Shown piece after piece: positions 1 to 5,341 of a stretch of DNA of 5,341 nt. Source of the stretch: an uncultured Eubacteriales bacterium (lineage in GTDB: Bacteria; Bacillota; Clostridia; Oscillospirales; Acutalibacteraceae); NCBI GenBank assembly GCA_934725345.1, contig CAKVBG010000067.1:1-5341 (forward strand), read 5' to 3'. The number at the start of each line of letters is the position of its first letter. Position 1 is the first letter of the stretch. The position numbers and the translations under genes were made by a program. The notes under the pieces are model-generated. The model saw nothing but the letters and a program-made list of their open reading frames with translations, searched no databases and was not told the DNA's origin.

Positions 1-260
1 TCCCAGTGGCCGATGATGGTATCTTTCCCTTTGGATTTTTCAGTCATCCTAGCAAAATTTCCGATAGGGCTCTCGCATTTATCAGCAGCATTTACTCCTT
101 CTATGTTGAAAAGTCCAAGTTTTTTCATATTTGGAACTTCCAAAAAAGGACTACCGCAGCAAGCCTTAAGCGTATTGCTGCCGGCATCACCATAGGAGCT
201 GGCGTCTGGCATTTCTCCTATTCCAAAGCTATCTAAAACTATTAAAAATACTCTTTTCAT
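1..260 (-). CDS. deoB: Phosphopentomutase, N-terminal part (runs off the window)
   Basis: Phosphopentomutase interconverts (deoxy)ribose 1-phosphate and (deoxy)ribose 5-phosphate in the cytoplasm, linking nucleoside breakdown to pentose phosphate metabolism. Only the first 86 codons are present; the stop lies beyond base 1. The translation opens MKRVFLIVLDSFGIGEMPDA, the alkaline-phosphatase-superfamily start of DeoB, with Asp10 (codon 231-233) as the expected metal ligand. It continues with YGDAGSNTL (residues 23-31) and GKDTIIGHW (78-86). Thr81 (codon 18-20) matches the threonine phosphorylated in the Bacillus cereus enzyme (Thr85 there, recalled). The cap domain and remaining metal ligands are outside the window. 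The ATG at 258-260 is fixed by a GGAGGT site 5 bases upstream and by the family N-terminus. It lies 15 bp after the parC stop, so it is probably the third gene of the parE-parC-deoB transcript. Family assignment is near certain; intactness downstream cannot be judged. Confidence 0.95.
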   Translation of the reverse strand, partial: MKRVFLIVLDSFGIGEMPDASSYGDAGSNTLKACCGSPFLEVPNMKKLGLFNIEGVNAADKCESPIGNFARMTEKSKGKDTIIGHW

Positions 261-265
261 TTTTT

Positions 266-271
266 ACCTCC
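266..271 (-). promoter_or_regulatory. Ribosome binding site of deoB
   Basis: GGAGGT on the minus strand, separated from the deoB ATG by five A residues. It occupies the middle of the 15-bp parC-deoB gap and is the strongest Shine-Dalgarno match in the window. It fixes the deoB start. There is no room in the gap for a separate promoter or terminator. Confidence 0.85.
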
Positions 272-275
272 AAAT

Positions 276-2510
276 TTATTCTAGCGTCATTTGCTCACAG
301 ATAGATTTTAAGTTCTGAGGCAACTTGCCGGTGGATGGAATTTTCTTGACCTTATAAATTTCTTCTTGTTCAATACTTCCCTGTGCGTAAACTTTAGCTT
401 CCGTAAGTTTACAGCCCTTTTTTTGTTTCATAACAATAATTCCTTGCGTATTTTTGGTTTGTTTTAAGCTTAGCTCTGAGGTATTAAATATAACTATTTT
501 TCCTGATGAAGATTTTAAAACTATATCTTCATCTTTTTGTAAATACTCACACCCCACTAGCGGTTCATCCTCGAAATACGCCTTGATTAATTTTTTTCTG
601 TTCGTTTTAGTAAAATACGATTTCATATCAACTTTTGCTACTCTTCCGGATTCGAATGCAAAAACCATAAATCCGGAGTAATTGTCAGTAGCAGCTAAAT
701 AAACTATTTTCTCATTTTTATCAAAATTAAACAGTGCAGGTATATATTCCCCCATAGAGCTTGCTTTCATATCGTTAAAATTAGAGGCTTTGGACTTATA
801 AACTTGAGATTTATTAGTGAAGAAAAGTAAATCCCAGCGGTTAGACCCCACAATATGTTGCGAAATTTCGTCTTCGTTTTTTAATTTTTGCTCAGAATTC
901 ATTTTAAGTGATTGAGGAGTTATTTTCTTGAAGTATCCTTCTTTGCTCAAAAACAAATTCACTGGATAGTCCGGAATTTCTATTTCCTCTTCTTCATACT
1001 CCTCTTGAGATGCTAACTCAGTTTTACGAGGTTTGCCATACTTTTTAGAAACTTCCCTAAGTTCACTTATTATTATCTCATCTATTTTGGAAGTATCAGA
1101 GATAACAGCTTCTAGGTAATCTATGTTATTTTTAAGCTCTTCAATTTCTGAGGTCCTTTTTAGGATATACTCTTTATTCAAATGGCGCAGTTTTATATTT
1201 GCAACGTACTCCGCTTGAATTTCATCCATCTCAAAGCCACTCATAAGGTTGGGAACAACTTCTGTTTCTTGAGGCGTATTTCTTATTATGTGAATAGCTT
1301 TATCAATATCTACAAGTATTTTGGAAAGTCCTTCTAAAAGATGCAATTTCTCTTTATCTCTGTTTAAATCGAACTCAACTCGTTTTTTTATACACTCTTC
1401 TCTAAACGCTATCCACTGGTGGAGGATTTCTCTAACTCCCATTACTTTCGGAGACCCTGCAATCAAGATATTAAAGTTGCAAGAAAATGTGTCTTCTAAA
1501 GGTGTTAGTTTAAATAGCTTTCTCATTAGCTTATCGGGGTCCGTGCCGCGTTTAAGGTCTAAAGTTATTTTAAGTCCTTCGAGACCAGTTTCATCACGAA
1601 CATCTGAAAGTTCCCTCAATTTACCGTTTTTCATCAGCTCAGCTATTTTTTCTATTATGGCTTCGCTTGTGGTCGTAGGTGGGATATTGAATATATCTAT
1701 GCAGTTATAGCTAGCATCGTAACTATACTTTGCACGCACCTTTATTCCTCCGCGCCCGGTATTATATATATCCTGAAGTTTTTCTTTGTTGTAAACTATT
1801 TCTCCTGAGCCCGGAAAATCCGGAGCGGGAAGAGTAGAAAGAATGTTGTGGTTAGGATTTTTAATAAGCTTTATCGTTGTTTCGCATACCTCTGCTAAAT
1901 TAAACGGGCATATCGAACTCGCCATTCCAACGGCGATACCCGTATTAGAGTTTACAAGTACTGAAGGAAAGCTGCATGGCAGTAAAGAAGGCTCTTTGAG
2001 AGTATTATCGTAGTTGTCCACGAATTCTACAGTGTTTTTATCAATATCCTTGAAAAATTCTTTGCAGATATCTTCTAGTTTTGCTTCTGTATATCTCGAA
2101 GCGGCACAGGCCATGTCACGCGAATAAAATTTACCAAAGTTTCCTTTTGAATCCACATAAGGATGAAGTAATGCCTCGTATCCTCGGCTAAGTCGAACCA
2201 TTGTCTCGTAAATTGCACTATCGCCATGAGGATTAAGTTTCATAGTTTGGCCAACTATATTTGCCGACTTAGTGCGTTTTTCCCCTAAAAGCCCCATTTT
2301 AAACATCGTGTAAAGTAACTTCCGGTGAGAGGGTTTAAAACCATCTATTTCAGGAATTGCCCTTGACATGATCACGCTCATTGCATACGGCATATAATTG
2401 TTCTTAAGGGTATCAACTATTTTTTCTTCTATAATTTCTCCAGCTCCGTAAATGAAGCCTTTTACTTTAGATGAGCTTACGCTACTTCTGTTTTTTTTCT
2501 TAAGTGCCAC
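276..2510 (-). CDS. parC: Type II DNA topoisomerase subunit A (ParC/GyrA family, clostridial topoisomerase IV-like)
   Basis: This is the DNA breakage-reunion subunit, expected to pair with the ParE-like product just upstream to decatenate or relax DNA. It has 744 aa, shorter than typical GyrA (about 800-875). Visible parts are: a Lys/Ser-rich tail (1-30); the winged-helix gate starting NNYMPYAMSV (37-46) with DGFKPSHRK (56-64); KSANIVGQ and PHGDSAIYE (81-102); and SRYTEAKL (138-145) with catalytic Arg139-Tyr140 (Tyr codon 2091-2093). These are followed by GIAVGMAS (191-198), a coiled-coil tower (about 370-500) with C-gate motif DEIQAEYVANIKLRHL (429-444), an acidic linker (503-511), and a C-terminal beta-pinwheel with four or five blade-like repeats (about 517-720). 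No GyrA-box (QRRGGKG) is present; the equivalent segment reads KLKNEDEI, which I recall from the second clostridial enzyme. The GTG start is set by a GAGGGGG site overlapping the parE stop, 10 bp away. It may be annotated gyrA elsewhere; the family is certain, but wrapping and supercoiling ability is inferred absent. Confidence 0.95.
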   Translation of the reverse strand: MALKKKNRSSVSSSKVKGFIYGAGEIIEEKIVDTLKNNYMPYAMSVIMSRAIPEIDGFKPSHRKLLYTMFKMGLLGEKRTKSANIVGQTMKLNPHGDSAIYETMVRLSRGYEALLHPYVDSKGNFGKFYSRDMACAASRYTEAKLEDICKEFFKDIDKNTVEFVDNYDNTLKEPSLLPCSFPSVLVNSNTGIAVGMASSICPFNLAEVCETTIKLIKNPNHNILSTLPAPDFPGSGEIVYNKEKLQDIYNTGRGGIKVRAKYSYDASYNCIDIFNIPPTTTSEAIIEKIAELMKNGKLRELSDVRDETGLEGLKITLDLKRGTDPDKLMRKLFKLTPLEDTFSCNFNILIAGSPKVMGVREILHQWIAFREECIKKRVEFDLNRDKEKLHLLEGLSKILVDIDKAIHIIRNTPQETEVVPNLMSGFEMDEIQAEYVANIKLRHLNKEYILKRTSEIEELKNNIDYLEAVISDTSKIDEIIISELREVSKKYGKPRKTELASQEEYEEEEIEIPDYPVNLFLSKEGYFKKITPQSLKMNSEQKLKNEDEISQHIVGSNRWDLLFFTNKSQVYKSKASNFNDMKASSMGEYIPALFNFDKNEKIVYLAATDNYSGFMVFAFESGRVAKVDMKSYFTKTNRKKLIKAYFEDEPLVGCEYLQKDEDIVLKSSSGKIVIFNTSELSLKQTKNTQGIIVMKQKKGCKLTEAKVYAQGSIEQEEIYKVKKIPSTGKLPQNLKSICEQMTLE

Positions 2511-2515
2511 TTTAT

Positions 2516-2522
2516 CCCCCTC
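2516..2522 (-). promoter_or_regulatory. Ribosome binding site of parC, overlapping the parE stop
   Basis: GAGGGGG on the minus strand, 5 bases before the GTG at 2508-2510 (8 if only GAGG pairs). Its first two bases are the last two of the parE TGA stop, so terminating ribosomes sit on the parC start region. This supports translational coupling, which would help keep the two subunits at matched levels. It also decides the GTG start, since no in-frame ATG occurs until codon 40, inside the conserved gate domain. Confidence 0.7.
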
Positions 2523-4503
2523 AGCTTACGTCTAAATTTTCAGTGTATAAGTGTCCGTTTTGGACTATATATTCTTTTCTTCCAGCCAAGTCGTCTCCTA
2601 GTAAAATGTCAAACATTTCAGAAGTCTTTTGTGCGTCCTGCGGCATAACCTTTATCAGACGCCTTGTTTTAGGATTCATGGTTGTGAAGTTCATCATTTC
2701 GGGTTCGTTTTCACCTAATCCTTTTGACCGCTGGATACTGAAGCGTTTACCAGAAATTTTTTTCAAAAATTGTTCTTTCTCGTTTTCGTTGTAGGCAAAA
2801 TAAGTTTCGTTTCCAGAAGTTATCTCATATAGCGGAGACTCAGCTATAAAAACCTTTCCGAGTTCAATTAATTTTGGAGTCAATCGATATAACATTGTTA
2901 GTAACAGTGTCCGAATTTGAAATCCGTCAACATCAGCGTCTGTACAGAGTATAACTTTACTCCAACGAAGAAAATCGATATTAAATGAGGAAAGTTCTTT
3001 GCTAGCTTTTGAATGTTTAACTTCTATTCCGCAACCTAAAACCTTTATTAGGTCAAGAATAATCTCGCTTTTGAATATCCTATTGTAATCAGACTTCAAA
3101 CAGTTTAATATTTTTCCTCTAATCGGTATAATCGCCTGAAATTCAGGGTCTCTTGCCTGTTTGCACGCCCCGAGTGCTGAGTCACCTTCAACTATGAAAA
3201 GTTCACGAACATGAACATCTTTATTCCGGCAGTCCACAAATTTAGAAACTCTGCTTGCAACGTCCATGTTGCTTGTAAGTTTTTTCTTCAGGTTAAGTCT
3301 GGTTTTCTCAGCATCTTCCCGACTGCGTTTATTTACCAAAATTTGATTGCATATTATCTCTGCATCTTTAGGATTTTCAATAAAATATACTTCAATATAG
3401 TGTTTAATCGCATTGGTCAGTGATTCTTGAATACCTTTATTTGTAATTGATTTTTTAGTTTGATTTTCATAAGAAGTCATTGTTGAGAAAGAAGATATAA
3501 CCATAACTAAAGAGTCTTCTATATCTGCAAAGGAAATTTTATTTTCATTTTTGGTATACTTTCCATTTTGTTTTAAATAGTTATCAATCTGGAAGCAAAG
3601 AGCATTCCTAACAGCTTTTTCAGGTGCACCACCGTACTCCAAATAACTTGAATTATGATAGTATTCTGTAAAATTGACCTTGTTTGAAAAAGCAAATGCA
3701 ATATTTGCCTTGAGTTTATAAACTGGTTTATCTTCTCTATCTTTTACCTTATCTTCAATATCCCAACTTTGAATAGGTGTTAGATAGTCGTTTCCTAAAA
3801 CTTCATCTAAGTAGTCTACTATGCCCCTGGAATATTTAAACTCCATCTCTTTGAACGAAGAATCCTCTTGCTGATACTTAAACACAAACTTTATTCCCGA
3901 ATTTACAATGGCCTGCTTTTTTAAAACATCCAAAAAATACTCTATTGGTATAGAAATATCTGTAAATACGTTTATATCCGGTTTCCAACGAATTTTAGTC
4001 CCCGTATCGTATCCGGAGTATGGTTCTTTTTTAAGATCCCCTACGTTGTGACCTTTTTCAAAATGGAGGTTATATTTAAATCCATCTCTCTTAACCTCAA
4101 CATCCATGTATTCTGAAGCATATTGAGTAGAACATAGTCCCAAACCGTTTAGTCCGAGGGAATATTCATAGTTGCTTTCTCCGGCGTTATTGTACTTACC
4201 ACCGGCGTAGAGCTCACAAAAAAGAAGCTGCCAATTGTATGTGTTTTCTTTTTTGTTGTAATCCACTGGAACCCCTCGACCGTGGTCTTCAATTTCGATT
4301 GAATTATCTTTGAAATAAGTTAAACTTATTAAATTTCCGTGGCCTTCTCTAGCTTCATCTATTGAATTCGAAAGTATCTCAAAAACAGAATGTTGACATC
4401 CTTCGATACCATCTGAGCCAAATATTACAGCGGGCCTTTTTCTTACCCTGTCTGCGCCTTTTAGAGAAGATATACTGTCATTATCATACACTTTATTATT
4501 CAA
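2521..4503 (-). CDS. parE: Type II DNA topoisomerase subunit B (ParE/GyrB family, clostridial topoisomerase IV-like)
   Basis: This ATPase and TOPRIM subunit dimerises on ATP to capture the passing duplex and supplies the metal site for cleavage with the A subunit. Its 660 aa fit ParE or Gram-positive GyrB; there is no E. coli GyrB-type insert. The GHKL ATPase shows FEILSNSIDEA (41-51) with Glu42 as expected general base and Asn46 for Mg. EDHGRG (72-77) carries Asp73, GLNGLG (117-122) is the ATP-lid glycine loop, Arg139 matches the coumarin-contact Arg136 of E. coli, and TGTKIRW is at 167-173. The transducer domain has QTK (348-350), with Lys350 as ATP-sensing lysine. TOPRIM has EGDSALG (439-445), IRGKILN (461-467) and DADVDG (522-527), so Glu439 and the three Asp ligands are intact. 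The tail has KGLGENEP (594-601), TTMNPKTRR (607-615) and ends NLDVS. The TTG start lies 7 bases from AGGAGA; the next in-frame Met is residue 133. The gene heads the transcript. It may be annotated gyrB elsewhere; ParE is preferred from its partner and context. Confidence 0.95.
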   Translation of the reverse strand: MNNKVYDNDSISSLKGADRVRKRPAVIFGSDGIEGCQHSVFEILSNSIDEAREGHGNLISLTYFKDNSIEIEDHGRGVPVDYNKKENTYNWQLLFCELYAGGKYNNAGESNYEYSLGLNGLGLCSTQYASEYMDVEVKRDGFKYNLHFEKGHNVGDLKKEPYSGYDTGTKIRWKPDINVFTDISIPIEYFLDVLKKQAIVNSGIKFVFKYQQEDSSFKEMEFKYSRGIVDYLDEVLGNDYLTPIQSWDIEDKVKDREDKPVYKLKANIAFAFSNKVNFTEYYHNSSYLEYGGAPEKAVRNALCFQIDNYLKQNGKYTKNENKISFADIEDSLVMVISSFSTMTSYENQTKKSITNKGIQESLTNAIKHYIEVYFIENPKDAEIICNQILVNKRSREDAEKTRLNLKKKLTSNMDVASRVSKFVDCRNKDVHVRELFIVEGDSALGACKQARDPEFQAIIPIRGKILNCLKSDYNRIFKSEIILDLIKVLGCGIEVKHSKASKELSSFNIDFLRWSKVILCTDADVDGFQIRTLLLTMLYRLTPKLIELGKVFIAESPLYEITSGNETYFAYNENEKEQFLKKISGKRFSIQRSKGLGENEPEMMNFTTMNPKTRRLIKVMPQDAQKTSEMFDILLGDDLAGRKEYIVQNGHLYTENLDVS

Positions 4504-4510
4504 GCTTATA

Positions 4511-4516
4511 TCTCCT
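4511..4516 (-). promoter_or_regulatory. Ribosome binding site deciding the TTG start of parE
   Basis: AGGAGA on the minus strand with a 7-base spacer to the TTG at 4501-4503. The only nearby alternative is the GTG at codon 5, with a 19-base spacer, which is too far. The conserved LKGADRVRKRP segment begins at residue 14, so the TTG also gives the right family N-terminal length. Confidence 0.8.
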
Positions 4517-4554
4517 AACTCTTTTATTTAAAGTAGTTTATTTTAATCAAGCCC

Positions 4555-4583
4555 ATTATATTATCAAAAAGGATGTCCGTCAA
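4555..4583 (-). promoter_or_regulatory. Near-consensus sigma-A promoter for parE-parC-deoB
   Basis: On the minus strand the -35 box TTGACG (4578-4583) matches five of six consensus bases. The -10 box TATAAT (4555-4560) is perfect, and the spacer is exactly 17 bp. The start point is predicted at about 4547-4549, giving a leader of roughly 44 bases before the TTG. The -35 box begins 13 bp after the alr stop, so the promoter fills the alr-parE gap. The leader is AT-rich and I see no operator palindrome or riboswitch in it. The assignment is by sequence match and placement only. Confidence 0.82.
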
Positions 4584-4596
4584 ATGGATAACTTTC

Positions 4597-5341
4597 TCAA
4601 AATACTTCTATTCTTTCGGCCTTTTCTTGAATTTGAGCAATTATTTCATATCCTATTGTACCGCAGATTTCAGCCATTTCCTCTATTGTAACATTTATAT
4701 TATCGAAAATAGCTACTTCATCCCCAACTTTTATCTCTCCTGCAATGTCTGTGATATCTATCATAGCGAGGTCCATGCAAATAGTACCTACTATAGGCGC
4801 TCTTTGACCATTTACCACAAAACACCCATTCTTTTCGTTTTTTACATCAAATAATTTTCGCGGTATACCATCGGAGTAGCCAATAGAAACGGTTGCTATC
4901 CTACTTTTTCTTGAAGTTATAAATTTTCTGCCATAACTGATGGAAGTTCCTTTTTCCACCTCTCTGATTTGTAGAATTTTTGACACAAGCTTTAGAGACG
5001 GTTTTAAATCTATATGATGTTTAGTAATTTCTCCGGGATGATATCCATAAAGGAGATATCCGGGTCGTACCATATTAAACCTACACGCCTTCGGATTAAA
5101 AATTGCTGCACCTGCACACGCGTGCTTGTATTTAACTGTTCCGTATACTTTTTCAAACTCTTCCACGGCCTGCTTAAAAATATTAGTTTGCTTTTCAGTG
5201 AATTGTAAGCTCTCTTCATCTTCGGTGTCTGCGGTGGCGTAGTGCATAAAAATTCCGTCAACTTCAAGATTTTTCATTTCCTTTAGTTTATGTGCAAAAT
5301 TTGCGGCGTCCTTAGGATTTATACCCAACCTTCCATGGCCT
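4597..5341 (-). CDS. alr: Alanine racemase, C-terminal part (start outside the window)
   Basis: This PLP enzyme interconverts L- and D-alanine, supplying D-alanine for peptidoglycan. The window holds about 247 C-terminal residues of an expected 370-390; the PLP-lysine region is off the right edge. The fragment opens with TGHGRLGI, the end of the family DTGMGR(I/L)G segment, whose Arg codon is 5329-5331. The barrel continues with MHYATADTED, KHACAGAAIF and MVRPGYLLYG, the last holding the Arg that contacts the pyridine nitrogen in known enzymes. The beta-domain has RIATVSIGYSDG, with the second catalytic base Tyr (codon 4876-4878), followed by VGTICMD (Cys-Met-Asp, 4771-4779) and GTIGYEI near the end. 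It stops at TGA 4597-4599. Residues near the PLP phosphate depart from the usual Asn-Ser, and the C-terminus ends ERIEVF rather than the common RVPR-type tail. A related amino-acid racemase is possible but less likely. The TTG at 5326-5328 is internal, not a start. No terminator follows the gene. Confidence 0.92.
   Translation of the reverse strand, partial: GHGRLGINPKDAANFAHKLKEMKNLEVDGIFMHYATADTEDEESLQFTEKQTNIFKQAVEEFEKVYGTVKYKHACAGAAIFNPKACRFNMVRPGYLLYGYHPGEITKHHIDLKPSLKLVSKILQIREVEKGTSISYGRKFITSRKSRIATVSIGYSDGIPRKLFDVKNEKNGCFVVNGQRAPIVGTICMDLAMIDITDIAGEIKVGDEVAIFDNINVTIEEMAEICGTIGYEIIAQIQEKAERIEVF

Noticed and set aside
6..236. Plus-strand open frames of 60-76 codons at the left end
   Set aside because: They are antisense to deoB, whose minus-strand translation has clear phosphopentomutase motifs. 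They lack a convincing ribosome binding site and family resemblance.
1321..1710. Plus-strand open frame of 129 codons inside parC
   Set aside because: It is fully antisense to the conserved ParC tower/coiled-coil coding sequence. Its composition is that of a shadow frame and no motif is recognisable.
2504..2794. Plus-strand open frame of 96 codons across the parE-parC junction
   Set aside because: It is antisense to the conserved parE C-terminus and the parC start, with no plausible start context.
4504..4596. Possible alr terminator or leader structure in the alr-parE gap
   Set aside because: On the minus strand there is a short T run inside the promoter spacer but no GC-rich stem before it. 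The leader has only a weak AT-rich inverted match (TTAAA/TTTAA), typical of such composition.
4362..4854. Overlapping plus-strand open frames of 109 and 93 codons across the alr-parE gap
   Set aside because: They run antisense through alr, the parE promoter and the parE N-terminus. Their Phe/Tyr/Leu-rich content comes from AT-rich sequence, and real minus-strand features explain the region.
5010..5267. Minus-strand open frame of 85 codons in a second frame of alr
   Set aside because: It overlaps the alanine racemase coding sequence out of frame. The racemase frame carries all the family motifs, so this is a shadow.
5326..5328. TTG as the start of the racemase-family frame
   Set aside because: The reading frame continues upstream with TGHGR, a conserved internal segment, so the gene extends past the right edge and this TTG encodes Leu.

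Overview
The window looks like housekeeping chromosome from a low-GC member of the Firmicutes, most likely class Clostridia (Oscillospiraceae/Ruminococcaceae-like). This rests on the AT-rich third positions, the AGGAGA/GGAGGT Shine-Dalgarno sites, the frequent TTG/GTG starts, and above all on a topoisomerase pair whose sequence style I recognise from that class. The assignment is from remembered family patterns, not from a search. All four genes lie on the minus strand, so the window reads from right to left.

Layout in transcription order: (1) 5341-4597, the C-terminal two thirds of alanine racemase (alr), with its start outside the window. (2) 4596-4504, a 93-bp gap holding a near-consensus sigma-A promoter (TTGACG, 17 bp, TATAAT) and a good ribosome binding site. 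(3) 4503-2521, the ATPase/TOPRIM subunit of a type II topoisomerase (660 aa, parE/gyrB family), starting at TTG. (4) 2510-276, the breakage-reunion subunit (744 aa, parC/gyrA family), starting at GTG 10 bp after the parE stop. (5) 260-1, the first 86 codons of phosphopentomutase (deoB), starting 15 bp after the parC stop and running off the window.

The two topoisomerase subunits should form an A2B2 enzyme that passes one duplex through another using ATP. The A subunit has no GyrA-box and has a short C-terminal domain, and the pair sits away from a dnaA/recF context. I therefore read it as the second, topoisomerase IV-like enzyme of Clostridia rather than the main gyrase. All core catalytic residues are present, but several surrounding motif positions differ from the E. 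coli enzymes. The tight spacing implies one parE-parC-deoB transcript from the promoter at 4555-4583, probably with some readthrough from alr.

No RNA gene, mobile element, CRISPR array, repeat family or intrinsic terminator was found, and no stretch over 100 bp lacks a gene. I see no novel multi-gene system. The observations worth a second look are residue-level departures in the topoisomerase and racemase, and the expression layout.
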